Shown here: positions 8,670 through 17,794 of the stretch, in pieces
Position numbering within the stretch: position 1 is the first letter of the stretch
Layout of the letters: every line of letters begins with the position of its first letter
Assembly: GCA_963774765.1 (NCBI GenBank)
Contig: CAVZGP010000030.1
Location: forward strand, 124,001 to 188,000
Length of the DNA stretch: 64,000 nucleotides
Reading direction: 5' to 3'
Origin: Sva-07 sp963774765
GTDB taxonomy: Bacteria > Actinomycetota > Acidimicrobiia > Acidimicrobiales > Ilumatobacteraceae
Notes under the pieces: generated by a model
Seen by the model: the letters and a program-made list of their open reading frames with translations, nothing else
Database searches by the model: none
What the model was told of the DNA's origin: nothing
Position numbers and translations under genes: made by a program

Positions 8670-10088
8670 TCAGGCATCGGTCAGTGGCACGGTGACGACG
8701 AACGTCGCGCCGCCGCTCGGGGTTGCCTCGACGGTGATGGCACCGCAGTGGCGTTCGACGATCTGGCTCGCGATGGCGAGACCGAGCCCGGCACCGCCAC
8801 CGCTGTCGCGTTGGCGTGCGGTTTCCGACCGGTAGAACGGGAGGAAGACCTTGTCGGCCTCGCTCGGGTCGATGCCCCGTCCGTGGTCGATCACGCTGAC
8901 GACGAGGTCGGTGTCGGTCGACGTGACGTCGAAGTGCACGGGCGTGCCGGACGTGGTGTGGGCGCAGGCATTGGATCCGAGGTTGAGCATCGCCTGGTGG
9001 AAACGGCCGGGCCGGCCGGTGATCGAGGTGCGAGCATCGGTCTCGACCTCGACGACGATGTCGATGTCCGGGTGGGCGGCGCGAAGGTCGGCGGCCACCA
9101 CCTCGATGACGTCGGTCGCGTCGAAGGACTCCGTCGGTTCGGTCGCCGGTGCCTCGCGGGCGAGTTGCAACATGTCGGTCACGAGACCGTTGAGCCGTTC
9201 GCTCTCGTCGCCGATGCGAGACATCGCTCGATCGAGCGCCCCTGGCTCGTCGAGCATGCCGGCCCCGTGGAGGTCGCTGTAGCCCTTGAGAGCCGTGAGC
9301 GGCGTGCGGAGCTCGTGCGACACGTCGGCCAGGAAGCGCCGCATCGCGTCGCGTGCCTCCTGAGCGGACAGCGCGGCCCGGTCGCTGTCGTCGATCGTGG
9401 CGCGGAGGCGGACAAGCATGAGGCCGAGGGCCTCGGCGAGTTCGGCGGTCTCGCGGGATCCGCTCGGCGGATCGACGTCGGTGTGCAGTTCGCCATCGGC
9501 GATACGCGTCGCCGTCCTCGCCATTCGTGTGACGGGCCGCACCGCCAGGGTGGTGAGCCCCCAGATCACTCCGGCGACGAGGATCAGGATCACGATGCCG
9601 CCCACGAGCAAGGTCTCGCGGAAGTCGGCGACCGATTCGTCGAACCGCTCGAGGGACAGTGCGGTGACCAGGACGGTGCCGTCGTCCGTGGGCGTCACCA
9701 GCACTCGGTATCGGGGATCGTCGACCGTGACGGTTCCGCTGCGAACGGACAGCGAGCGAAGGGTCTCCTCGCTGAGGGGGTTCTCGCCCCCTGGGCCGAG
9801 GAGAATGCCGTCGGCCGACAGGTGGAGCTGCACGGGTGGTGCCACGTCGTCCACTGCCTCGTCGGCGGTGTTGCTCGGGGGTGCGGTGTCCCCGGCAGGG
9901 GCGGGTTCGCCGTCGCCGGGTGCGCGTGGCTCCGTCCCATGTTCGGCGCGGGTGAGTTCGTCGTCGATGTCGGCGATCAGGTTGGATCGTTCGACGTTGT
10001 CGATGTACACCGCGAAGGCGCCGAAGCCGAGCGTGACCGTCACCAGCGTCGGCACCAGCATCAGCCACCGCAGCGGCGGACGCCTCAT
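8670..10088 (-). CDS. Sensor histidine kinase
   Basis: 472 residues. Transmembrane helix 1 spans about 8-28, then an extracytoplasmic sensor region of about 130 residues, helix 2 at about 160-182, HAMP at 183-235, HisKA with FLADVSHELRTPLTAL (phospho-acceptor His258), and an HATPase domain with N-box GSNAC, DHGRGI and GAGLGLAI. All catalytic motifs are present. The start codon overlaps the response regulator stop by 4 bases (ATGA), so the two are co-translated. It is the last gene of the YHYH operon before a 155-base gap, and probably senses an envelope or metal-related signal. Confidence 0.95.
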   Translation of the reverse strand: MRRPPLRWLMLVPTLVTVTLGFGAFAVYIDNVERSNLIADIDDELTRAEHGTEPRAPGDGEPAPAGDTAPPSNTADEAVDDVAPPVQLHLSADGILLGPGGENPLSEETLRSLSVRSGTVTVDDPRYRVLVTPTDDGTVLVTALSLERFDESVADFRETLLVGGIVILILVAGVIWGLTTLAVRPVTRMARTATRIADGELHTDVDPPSGSRETAELAEALGLMLVRLRATIDDSDRAALSAQEARDAMRRFLADVSHELRTPLTALKGYSDLHGAGMLDEPGALDRAMSRIGDESERLNGLVTDMLQLAREAPATEPTESFDATDVIEVVAADLRAAHPDIDIVVEVETDARTSITGRPGRFHQAMLNLGSNACAHTTSGTPVHFDVTSTDTDLVVSVIDHGRGIDPSEADKVFLPFYRSETARQRDSGGGAGLGLAIASQIVERHCGAITVEATPSGGATFVVTVPLTDA

Positions 10089-10795
10089 TCGTTGACCTCG
10101 TCACGAAGGACATAGCCGACGCCACGACGCGTCTGGATCAACGGGCGGCGGCCGTCGTCGATCTTGCGTCGCAGGTACCCGATGTAGAGCTCGACCACGT
10201 TGTCGGTGCCATCGAAGTCGTGGTCCCACACATTCATCAGGATCTGTGCTTTCGACAGCACCGTGCCGGCGTTCAGCATCAGGTAGTGCAGGAGACGGAA
10301 CTCGGTCGGCGACAGCTCGATCGACGTGCCGGACCGCCGGACCTCGTGGGCGGACGGATCGAGCATCAGGTCGGCGATGACGAGACGGTCGGACGCCGCC
10401 TCGCGTCCGGTGCGGCGGAGGATGGCCGAGACCCTCAGCACCAGCTCGTCGATGCTGAACGGTTTGGTGAGGTAGTCGTCGCCGCCCGTGACGAACCCCT
10501 CGATCCGGTCGTCGGGAGCGTCACGCGCGGTCAGGAAGAGCACCGGCGTGACCGATCCGGCCGACCGGAGGTCTCGGCACACCTCGTATCCGTCGATGCC
10601 GGGCAGCATGACGTCGAGCACGATCAGGTCGAAGTGGCCGGTGAGCGCCAGATCGCGGCCGCGCCGACCGTGGTCGGCCGCTGTGATCACGTGGCCCTGG
10701 TGGCGAAGCGCCGTCGAGACGACGTCACTGATCGCCGGCTCGTCCTCGACCACGAGGATGCGACTGGGTGATGCGCCCGGGATCACGTTGTCCAT
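10085..10795 (-). CDS. OmpR-family response regulator
   Basis: 236 residues. Receiver domain with acidic pocket EDE, phospho-acceptor Asp61 (LIVLDVMLPG), Thr in FLTARD and Lys in LTKPF. Winged-helix DNA-binding domain from about 135, with SPTEFRLLHYLML and RRGVGYVLR. It follows a YHYH gene by 17 bases and is coupled to the histidine kinase. Its likely targets are the TCACAG direct repeats 5' of the YHYH operon and at 57.0 and 58.7 kb, since OmpR-type dimers bind repeats spaced by one helical turn. That link is inference. Confidence 0.95.
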   Translation of the reverse strand: MDNVIPGASPSRILVVEDEPAISDVVSTALRHQGHVITAADHGRRGRDLALTGHFDLIVLDVMLPGIDGYEVCRDLRSAGSVTPVLFLTARDAPDDRIEGFVTGGDDYLTKPFSIDELVLRVSAILRRTGREAASDRLVIADLMLDPSAHEVRRSGTSIELSPTEFRLLHYLMLNAGTVLSKAQILMNVWDHDFDGTDNVVELYIGYLRRKIDDGRRPLIQTRRGVGYVLRDEVNE

Positions 10796-10812
10796 TCAAC
10801 CCACCTCGGCGA

Positions 10813-11901
10813 TCAATCGGTGGGAGGCGCAGCTGGTCCGCCGGGCGGAGGTCCGCCACCGCCGGGTCCAGCGCTCGCCGCTTCGACGGCGACGCCGGTG
10901 AAGCAGGTCAGCACGGCGTTCTCGGCGACTTGGTTCGCGTGGTAGTGGTAGCCCAGTTCGGCCGTCTCGTGCCCGTTGCATTCGTCGAGCCCGGCGTCGG
11001 CTTCGGCAGCAGTGTCAAAGGGGGCGTGAATCGCGTAGCCGTCGAGGGCGTAGCCGAACAGCGCGGTCTCACCGGCCGCCACGTCGTCGGTCGAGTTCGA
11101 GCAGCCAGTGGTCGCGTGCATGTGGTAGCCCTCCTGCGGGTTGACGTGGCCGCCGCAGGGATCGAAGGCACCGATGGTGTAGTTGCCCAAGATGAGGTCG
11201 ATCGGGGCGCTGTTCTCGATGAGGACGCCGTCGAGGGTGACCCCGAGCGTGCTCGGCGCGCTGCTCGTCGTGTCGGCGCGGATCGGGGTGACGGGGATCT
11301 CGACGGTCGCGGCGATGGGGCCGCCGCCGTCGGCCCATTCGATCTCGCCGTAGACACAGAGGTTCACCGGGCCGGCGTCGGGGTCGGCTTGGGGGCCACC
11401 GGTGACGAGGTCGTTGAACTTCTCCGACGTGTCGGTCGACAGCACGTTGCCGTCTTCGTCGTAGAGCTTCCAGGTCGGGTCGTCGTAGATGTCGGCGAGG
11501 TCCGAGATGAACTGGCCGTCGATGTCGTAGACGGCATCACCGTCGAACCAGATCCCGGCCGCGCCGTCGGAGGTGGTTGCGGGGCACCAGGGTCCGATGG
11601 CATCACGATTGGCGGGGAACCCGGCGACGGTCAGTTGGTAGCACTGGGTGTCGGTGCCGTCGGCGAGGGTGCAATCAGTCGTCACCGGCTCGGAGGTGAG
11701 CGCGCCATCGAAGAACGTTGCGAGGTCGAGCCCGCTGGTCGTCACGCCATCGGGCGCCGTCGAGCCGACGGTGCCAGCCGCCGCGCTCGGGGTGGTCGTC
11801 GGCGTCCCCGACGTGGCGGGCGCTGCGTCGCTCGCGCACGCGGCGAGGGTGAGCACCGTCGCGACCGCAAGGGCGAGCGGTCCTCGGATGGGCAGTGTCA
11901 T
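10813..11901 (-). CDS. YHYH-domain lipoprotein (third of operon)
   Basis: 362 residues from the ATG at 11901. A lipoprotein signal peptide ends at VLTLAAC. A Ser/Thr/Ala-rich linker precedes the YHYH domain, which contains repeated DGxxxxDxD stretches, HVNPQEGYHMH and the name-giving GYHYHAN near residue 335, with conserved cysteines nearby. The tail is Gly/Pro-rich (GPGGGGPPPGGPAAPP). It is anchored outside the membrane; the biochemical role of YHYH proteins is unknown, but the clustered His and Asp residues suggest metal binding. It lies 38 bases after the HupE-like gene and shares its architecture with the other two YHYH proteins of the operon. Confidence 0.88.
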   Translation of the reverse strand: MTLPIRGPLALAVATVLTLAACASDAAPATSGTPTTTPSAAAGTVGSTAPDGVTTSGLDLATFFDGALTSEPVTTDCTLADGTDTQCYQLTVAGFPANRDAIGPWCPATTSDGAAGIWFDGDAVYDIDGQFISDLADIYDDPTWKLYDEDGNVLSTDTSEKFNDLVTGGPQADPDAGPVNLCVYGEIEWADGGGPIAATVEIPVTPIRADTTSSAPSTLGVTLDGVLIENSAPIDLILGNYTIGAFDPCGGHVNPQEGYHMHATTGCSNSTDDVAAGETALFGYALDGYAIHAPFDTAAEADAGLDECNGHETAELGYHYHANQVAENAVLTCFTGVAVEAASAGPGGGGPPPGGPAAPPTD

Positions 11902-11939
11902 GTCGGTTCCTGTCGTGTCGATGTCGAGTGGAGGGGTAC

Positions 11940-13091
11940 TCAGACCGGGATCTCTGCCAGCCGGGACACGGTCCAGGCGATGCCGAACATGGCGGCGCCG
12001 GCCGCAACCGAGGTCCGGACCCACACGACGCGACCCGCGAGGAGTTGCGTGCACAGCCACAGCGCGCCGATGACGAGCAGTACGAACACCGTCTGGGCGA
12101 TGTCGATCCCGACGTTGAAGGCGGCGAGCGCGGTGATCCGCTGCGAGGTGACGACGCCGAGGCTGCCGAGGCTCGATGCGAAGCCCAATCCGTGGACCAG
12201 GCCGATGAGGCCGGCGATCCACGGGCGGGCGTCGTTCGCACGACCGCGTATCGCGAGCACGGCGGCGGCCACGATCGAGAGCGAGATCGCTGGTTCGACC
12301 ACCCATGCCGGGATCGAGATCAGCTCGAAGTAGGCGAGGCCGAGGCTGATGGCGTGGCCGATCGTGAACGCGGTGACCAGCTCGATCGTCTTTCGCGTCG
12401 TCGTGCGCGACACCGTGGTGCCGACGACTGCCAACGTGAGCACGAGCAGGAACAACAGGTGATCCGGCCCGAAGCGGATGTGATCGATTCCGAGCTCGAA
12501 GAACGAGATCGCGCTCGACCATCCGCCGAGCGAGAACGAGATCGACCCTCCCTCGCCGAGGTCGCCGGTGACCGCGCCGTCGGGGTGCGACAGGACGACG
12601 GTGTTCGAGGGGCCGTCGAGGCTCCAGTCGAGTTCGACGTGGGCGACGTCACCGTCGTGCGGACCCGACGCGAGCACCAGCATCACGTACGGCGACGCTC
12701 CGGAGTCGTCGGCGCCCGTCTCGCTGGCCGATTGGACGCCGGCACCGATGATCTCGACCGGCTCACCGTCGACGGTCAGCTGAACCTGTTCGCGAACGGT
12801 CGCGACGAGTCCCTCCGCCACGCCGGCCTCCTGCTCGGCGAGCTCTTCCGCGTCGATCAGTCCGTCGCCCGAGGTGTCGGCGTAGCCGAGTTCGGCGAAG
12901 GCGACCGTCGCCCCGACGATGACCCGACGGTCGTCGATCGTCACGACGGTGCTCCCGTCGGTCGAGTCGTGCGCCGACGCCGGTGCAGCGCCGGCGAGCA
13001 CCGCGACCAGCGTTGCGATCAACACCAGGAGCGGCGCGCGGCCGAGCCGTACCCTCGTACGGACCTGTGCGGAGGTCAGATCGATCGCCAT
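11940..13091 (-). CDS. HupE/UreJ-family membrane protein with extracytoplasmic EF-hand
   Basis: 383 residues. The start at 13091 lies one base after the preceding stop. A signal peptide is followed by an exported region of about 160 residues carrying a canonical EF-hand loop (DTSGDGLIDAEE), then six to seven helices with the HupE/UreJ signature GIDHIRFGPDHLLFLL and a second His motif GLVHGLGFASSLG. HupE/UreJ proteins are linked to nickel or cobalt uptake, but this EF-hand-bearing branch is functionally uncharacterised. Its place between YHYH genes suggests that the exported His-rich proteins and this permease handle the same ligand. Confidence 0.87.
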   Translation of the reverse strand: MAIDLTSAQVRTRVRLGRAPLLVLIATLVAVLAGAAPASAHDSTDGSTVVTIDDRRVIVGATVAFAELGYADTSGDGLIDAEELAEQEAGVAEGLVATVREQVQLTVDGEPVEIIGAGVQSASETGADDSGASPYVMLVLASGPHDGDVAHVELDWSLDGPSNTVVLSHPDGAVTGDLGEGGSISFSLGGWSSAISFFELGIDHIRFGPDHLLFLLVLTLAVVGTTVSRTTTRKTIELVTAFTIGHAISLGLAYFELISIPAWVVEPAISLSIVAAAVLAIRGRANDARPWIAGLIGLVHGLGFASSLGSLGVVTSQRITALAAFNVGIDIAQTVFVLLVIGALWLCTQLLAGRVVWVRTSVAAGAAMFGIAWTVSRLAEIPV

Positions 13092-13092
13092 G

Positions 13093-14199
13093 TCATCCAC
13101 CAGGCGGCGGGCCGCCGGGCCCACCACCGCCAGGTCCTTCGCCGTTGGGCAGCGCGACGTTGGCGTTGTCGGGGCTCGACAGCGTGCCGACCGCTGCGGC
13201 ACCAACCCGGCAGATCGGGAGGTTCGGCGAGTCGTAGGTGAGGTGGTAATGGTAGATCTCGCCGAACTCGGCGGTGTCCGACACGTGCCCCGAACACTCG
13301 TCGAGGTCGGACGGGATCGCCCGATCCTCCTCGGGTCCGAAGATCGCGTAGCCGTCGAAGGCGAACCCGATCAGCGCTTCGACGTCCTGCTCGATCTCAC
13401 AGGTGACCGCTGCCCCCGCATCGTCGAGGTTCGTCTGGATCGACTCGGCGCCGAAGTGCCAGTGGTAGTAGCCGGACGGGTCGATGTGCCCGCCGCACGC
13501 GTCGAGCGCGGGCAGCCCGCCACGGTCGGCGACCGAGGGGGCGTCTCCGAAGATCGTCACGCCGTCGAGGGCGATGCCGACCTGGGAGATCGTCGACAGC
13601 GACGTCGGCTCGTCGAGCAGTTCAGGCGTCGTCGGCAGGAGGATCTGGAGGTGGTACGAACCGTCAGCGGTCGCTTCGAGACACGAATTCGCGGTGCCGG
13701 ACGAGTCCGCCGCACCGGCACCCGGATCGGTGATCGAGATGTTGCCGGCGTCGTCGACGAAGTCGTAGCCCTGGGCGTCCATCATCGCCCAGTAGTCGGC
13801 GTCGAGGGCGTACAGGCCGGGTTCGTCGCCGTCCCAGACCCAGATTCCGCCGACGTCTTCGACGGTCTCCGGGCAATACGGCCCGTCGGTGTCGACCGTG
13901 TCGGGCAGGCTCGCGACCTCGAGTTGAAAGCAGGTGGTCTCGCTCCCGTTCTCCAAGGTGCAGTCGACGACTGTGGACTCGGAGGTGAGCGCCCCGTCCA
14001 CGAACAGCGACGCCATCGCGACCGGTGTCGAGTCGGGCGACGCCGTCGTCTCCGACGATGCCTCCGACGTCGTGGTGGTGTCATCCGTGGACGTTTTGTT
14101 CGTCGTGTCGTTCGTCGTGTCGTCGGACGAGCCGCAAGCGGCGACGGTGAGGGCGACCGGCACGAGAAGTGTGACGATGAATCGTGAGGTGGTGCTCAT
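13093..14199 (-). CDS. YHYH-domain lipoprotein (second of operon)
   Basis: 368 residues. The start at 14199 is supported by AAGGAG 7 bases 5'. Lipobox VALTVAAC, Ser/Thr/Asp-rich linker, then the YHYH domain. This paralogue is more divergent: it has GYYHWHFG where the siblings have GYHMH, and EIYHYHLTYD as the YHYH motif. An ALIGFAFDGYAIFG segment is shared in all three (FGYAxDGYAIH). Gly/Pro-rich C-terminus. Its stop is followed one base later by the HupE-like start, implying translational coupling. Confidence 0.87.
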   Translation of the reverse strand: MSTTSRFIVTLLVPVALTVAACGSSDDTTNDTTNKTSTDDTTTTSEASSETTASPDSTPVAMASLFVDGALTSESTVVDCTLENGSETTCFQLEVASLPDTVDTDGPYCPETVEDVGGIWVWDGDEPGLYALDADYWAMMDAQGYDFVDDAGNISITDPGAGAADSSGTANSCLEATADGSYHLQILLPTTPELLDEPTSLSTISQVGIALDGVTIFGDAPSVADRGGLPALDACGGHIDPSGYYHWHFGAESIQTNLDDAGAAVTCEIEQDVEALIGFAFDGYAIFGPEEDRAIPSDLDECSGHVSDTAEFGEIYHYHLTYDSPNLPICRVGAAAVGTLSSPDNANVALPNGEGPGGGGPGGPPPGG

Positions 14200-14227
14200 G
14201 GGTGGCTCCTTGGAACGCCTTGGTTTC

Positions 14228-15385
14228 TCATCCGTCGCCCGGGGGCGGGCCGCCGGGGCCGCCGGCGGGAGGACCGCCGGCCGCGCCCGCATCAGCACCG
14301 GCGACGGTCTGGCCGATCAGGCACTCGACGACCTGGTTCTCAGCGGCGTTGTTGGCGTGGTAGTGGTAACCGGCGGCTTCAGTGGTGTGTCCGTTGCACT
14401 CGTCGAGATCGGCGGCTGCGGCCGCGTCGTCATCGAGTGGGCTGTGGATCGCGTAGCCGTCCATCGCGTAGCCGAACATCGGGGTGTCACCGTCCGCGAC
14501 GTCGGTGTCCAGTTCCGAGCATCCGACCGCGCCGTGCATGTGGTAGCCGTCGAACGGGTTGAAGTGGGCGCCGCAGTCGTCGAACGACGCAATCGTGTAG
14601 GCACCGAGGATCGCGTCCACCGGAGCCGACGCGGCGATGACGACGCCGTCGAGCGTCACACCCTGGTTGCCCTGCGGTGCGGACGCGGTGTCGGCGGCGA
14701 CGGGCACGGCCGGGATCAGCACCGTGGTGGTGATCGGCTCGCCGTTGTCCAACCACTCGAGGGCGCCCTCGACGCAGTGGTTCTGCAACGACGGATCCAC
14801 GTCGGGTCGTGCCGCCGCTTCGAACTCCTCGGCGGTCTCGGTGACGAGGATGTTGCCGTCCTCGTCGTACATCTGCCAGTTGTCGTCGTCGTACAGCGTC
14901 GGGAGGTCGACGAAGAACTGGCCGTCGAGGTCGTACACGCCGTTGCCGTCGAACCAGATGCCTCCGGCCTCGGCGCTGTCGGTGATCGTCTCGGGGCAGA
15001 ACGGTCCGACGTCGTGGCTCACCGGATAGCCGACGACGGTGATGCGGTAGCACGTCGTCTGGGTGCCGCCGCTCAACGTGCAGTCCTCGGTGGTCGCATC
15101 CTCGGCGAGTGCGCCGTCGAAGAACAGCGCGAGGTCGACGCCTGCCGTGGACGTGCTGCCATCGTCGGATTCGGTCGGCGCTGCGGTGGATTCGGTGGAT
15201 TCAGTGGCGGATCCCCCATCGGCGGTGGTCTCCACCGTCGTTCCGTCGGAGCTCGATGGCTCGGTGGCAGTGGTGTTGTCGTCGGCCGACGACCCGCATG
15301 CCGACAGCAGCAGGGCCACGACGGCGGAACCGACAAGTGCACCGCGACGGGTTCGTCGTGAGATGGCAGTGGTTGTTGAACTCAT
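14228..15385 (-). CDS. YHYH-domain lipoprotein (first of operon)
   Basis: 385 residues. Lipobox VVALLLSAC, a Thr/Ser/Glu-rich linker to about residue 80, then the YHYH domain with CGAHFNPFDGYHMH, FGYAMDGYAIHSP and GYHYHAN, and a Gly/Pro tail. It is very similar to the third copy and probably arose by tandem duplication. The promoter lies in the divergent region 5' of it, with a TCACAG repeat followed 10 bases later by TACGTT as a -10 element. Function unknown; a secreted metal- or ligand-binding role is inferred from the histidines. Confidence 0.88.
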   Translation of the reverse strand: MSSTTTAISRRTRRGALVGSAVVALLLSACGSSADDNTTATEPSSSDGTTVETTADGGSATESTESTAAPTESDDGSTSTAGVDLALFFDGALAEDATTEDCTLSGGTQTTCYRITVVGYPVSHDVGPFCPETITDSAEAGGIWFDGNGVYDLDGQFFVDLPTLYDDDNWQMYDEDGNILVTETAEEFEAAARPDVDPSLQNHCVEGALEWLDNGEPITTTVLIPAVPVAADTASAPQGNQGVTLDGVVIAASAPVDAILGAYTIASFDDCGAHFNPFDGYHMHGAVGCSELDTDVADGDTPMFGYAMDGYAIHSPLDDDAAAAADLDECNGHTTEAAGYHYHANNAAENQVVECLIGQTVAGADAGAAGGPPAGGPGGPPPGDG

Positions 15386-15409
15386 GTCGAGTGAACGTAG
15401 GGACGGTTC

Positions 15410-15428
15410 CTGTGAGACCGCTGTGATC
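15410..15428 (-). promoter_or_regulatory. TCACAG direct repeat 5' of the YHYH operon
   Basis: Read on the minus strand: GATCACAGCGGTCTCACAG, two TCACAG boxes with 11-bp spacing. The -10-like TACGTT begins exactly 10 bases after the second box and the ATG is 10 bases further on. The same arrangement occurs at 57011-57028 and 58705-58723. One more TCACAG lies on the plus strand at 15470-15475, facing the divergent operon. The boxes resemble the GTCACAgcg-type repeats reported for mycobacterial MtrA. Probable binding site of the operon's own OmpR-type regulator. Confidence 0.6.
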
Positions 15429-15509
15429 GGGAGAGAACGCGTCGCGTTCTTACCGAGTCCATGTCCAGCTCACAGCGAGTTGACAGGTTCGAGCGTGAGG
15501 CTTTCGTCC

Positions 15510-16253
15510 ATGAGATCGAACACGTCCTCCTCCCCCCGGTTCGCCGTTCTCGTCACCGGCGCGGCCCTTGCCCTGGTCATGGCCGCCTGTGGCGGCGGCA
15601 CCGAGTCGAGCCAAGTGGCCTCGCTCTCCGCCGACGGGGCGTCCACGTCGGAGACCGACTCGACCGTGGTGGTCGACTCGCAACAGCAGTGGGTCGACTT
15701 CGCGCAGTGCATGCGCGACAACGGCGTCGACATGCAGGATCCGACGTTCGACGCCGATGGCAACGTCGAGGGCGGCTTCGGTCCGGACTCGGGTATCGAC
15801 ATGAGGTCTGACGACGTCCGCGCGGCGATGGACACCTGTGGCGACCTCCTGCCCGAGGGCGGGCCCGGTGGTGGCCAGGGTGCCGACTTCGATCGCACCG
15901 CGATCCAAGCGGCGTTCACAGCGTTCACAGCGTGCCTGCGCGACGAAGGCCTCGACGTCGATGACATCGACTTCGCCGCCGGCCCGGGCGGCGGTGGACG
16001 TGAGGGCGCACCTCCGCAAGGCGAGGCACCCCCGGCCGACGGCAGTGCCGGCGGGTTCGAGGGCGGTGCACCGCCGCAGCGGCCCGGAGGAGACGGTGAA
16101 GGCGTCGATCCCACCGCGCGCATCATCGAGCAACTCGGCCTCGACGACTCCGATCCCGCCGTGACCGCCGCCATCGACGCTTGCTCGTCGAACCTGGACG
16201 GGGCGTTCGGCCAGAACGCCGCTGCACCCAGCAGCACCGAGCCGGGTCAGTGA
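15510..16253 (+). CDS. Secreted lipoprotein with duplicated Cys-containing motif
   Basis: 247 residues from the ATG at 15510. Lipobox ALVMAAC, then two related halves: FAQCMRDNGVDMQDP...DTCGDLLP and FTACLRDEGLDVDDID...DACSSNL. This C-M/L-R-x-x-G-(V/L)-D motif recurs in actinobacterial lipoproteins next to ABC exporter genes. A long Gly/Pro/Glu linker follows the second motif. It is the first gene of the exporter operon; its stop overlaps the GTG of the adaptor gene. It may be a periplasmic partner or stabiliser of the exporter. Function not known. Confidence 0.8.
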   Translation: MRSNTSSSPRFAVLVTGAALALVMAACGGGTESSQVASLSADGASTSETDSTVVVDSQQQWVDFAQCMRDNGVDMQDPTFDADGNVEGGFGPDSGIDMRSDDVRAAMDTCGDLLPEGGPGGGQGADFDRTAIQAAFTAFTACLRDEGLDVDDIDFAAGPGGGGREGAPPQGEAPPADGSAGGFEGGAPPQRPGGDGEGVDPTARIIEQLGLDDSDPAVTAAIDACSSNLDGAFGQNAAAPSSTEPGQ

Positions 16254-17794
16254 GTCGGCGGATCCTGGTCGTCGGTGCGGTCGCCGCGGTCGCCGTCGCC
16301 GCAGTCGGCGTCGCCTGGTTGGTGTCGGCCGATGGCAATGATGCCCAAGCCGACGACATCACGCCGCTGGCGACCGCGGTCGTCGAGCAGCGCGACGTGG
16401 TGACCTACGACGAGACCACTGCGACGCTGGAATACACCGACTCCGTCACCGTCGTGTCGCCCGTGGCGGGCACGGTGACGTCGATCGTCGCCGCGGGTGA
16501 CCCGATCGTCGCGGGCAGCGTGGTCGCCACGATCGACGGCAACCCCGTCGTCGCGATGATCGGCGATGTGCCCGGCTGGCGAGACCTGTCGACCTCGTCG
16601 AGCGACGGCATCGACATCCGTCAACTCGAGACCAATCTCGTGGCTCTCGGCTTCGACCCCGACGGTGAGATCGCGATCGACCAGGAATTCGACTCGGCGA
16701 CTGCGGATGCCGTCGATCTCTGGAAGGCGACGCTCGGGCTCGACGAGGACGCAGAGGTCGCGCTCGGCCTCGTGACGTTCGTGCCCGGCGAGCTCCAGGT
16801 CGACGCCGCGTCAACCGACGTCGGCGGCGCCGCCTCCGCGGGGAGCGCGCTGTTGGAGGCCAGGATGACCCAGCGCATCCTGCCGATCGTGGCTCGGGCA
16901 GGCGACACCGTCACCTCGATCACGACACCGGGCGAAGCGGTCTCGACCGGCACTCCGCTCTACCGCAACTGGGGGCTCCCCGTCGCGGCGATCGAAGGGG
17001 ACCCCTCGGCGATTCCCGTGCTGGATCGGGAGCTGTACGTGGGCGTCAGCGCAGGCGCCGACGTTCGGCTGCTCGAACAGATGCTCGCGGCCAACGGATT
17101 CGGCGCCGACGGCGCGATGGTGGTCGATGACACATTCGATGAGGCCTCCGCCACGGCAGTTCTCGCCTGGTGGCAGTCGATCGACCCGGCGATCACCGTC
17201 GAGCCGATCGACCTGATCGTGCCGGTGGGCAGCTTGGTCGTCGTACCTGGAGGACTGCAACTCGGTGCCGCCTCGGTGTCCGACGCCACGTTGCTCGAAG
17301 CCGATGCGACGGTGCTCACGCTGACCTCGCCGGCTCGCGTCGTGTCGACGACCGCCCCGATCGGCGACGACACGTTCGCCCTCGGCGCTCCGATCGACGT
17401 CGAGTTCCCCGACGGGACGGTCTCGACCGGAACCGTCGTGGAGGTCGGCACCGTCGCGAGCAGTCCGACCGGAACGCCCGGTGAGACCCCGACCGTCGAC
17501 ATTTCGATTCGCGTCGACGACATTCCTGCCTCGGTCGATTCGTTCGTGTCGATCCCGGTGACGCTGCGCGTCGTCGACACCCAGATCGACGACGCCTTCG
17601 TCGTGCCGACCTCGGCGCTGGTCGCGCTCGCCGAGGGCGGATACGCCCTCGAGATCGTCACGGCGCCGGCCACGGCCGGCACACCTGCGATGACGACCCT
17701 CATCGCCATCGAACCCACGCTCTACACCGACGGCTTCGTCGTGGTGACGGGCGACGAGGTCGCCGCCGGCCTCGACGTCGTGGTTCCGTCGTGA
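16250..17794 (+). CDS. Exporter adaptor (membrane-fusion type) with two peptidoglycan-binding repeats
   Basis: 514 residues from a GTG at 16250 overlapping the previous stop. An N-terminal anchor helix spans about 4-24. A lipoyl/barrel-sandwich-like segment (VVSPVAGTVTSIVAAGDPIVAGSVV) is typical of HlyD/MacA adaptors. Two PG_binding_1-type repeats lie at about 121-170 (IDIRQLETNLVALGF...) and 265-315 (ADVRLLEQMLAANGF...). The C-terminal beta-barrel part contains VPTSALVALAEGGYALEIV. The protein would link the inner-membrane exporter to the cell wall. Its last base pairs overlap the ABC ATPase start (GTGA). Confidence 0.85.
   Translation: MSRRILVVGAVAAVAVAAVGVAWLVSADGNDAQADDITPLATAVVEQRDVVTYDETTATLEYTDSVTVVSPVAGTVTSIVAAGDPIVAGSVVATIDGNPVVAMIGDVPGWRDLSTSSSDGIDIRQLETNLVALGFDPDGEIAIDQEFDSATADAVDLWKATLGLDEDAEVALGLVTFVPGELQVDAASTDVGGAASAGSALLEARMTQRILPIVARAGDTVTSITTPGEAVSTGTPLYRNWGLPVAAIEGDPSAIPVLDRELYVGVSAGADVRLLEQMLAANGFGADGAMVVDDTFDEASATAVLAWWQSIDPAITVEPIDLIVPVGSLVVVPGGLQLGAASVSDATLLEADATVLTLTSPARVVSTTAPIGDDTFALGAPIDVEFPDGTVSTGTVVEVGTVASSPTGTPGETPTVDISIRVDDIPASVDSFVSIPVTLRVVDTQIDDAFVVPTSALVALAEGGYALEIVTAPATAGTPAMTTLIAIEPTLYTDGFVVVTGDEVAAGLDVVVPS

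Noticed and set aside
8517..10125. Upstream extension of the selenoprotein frame across the histidine kinase gene
   Set aside because: The frame stays open over the kinase gene, but the residues are Arg/Pro-rich shadow sequence. The family similarity and ribosome site start at 8514.
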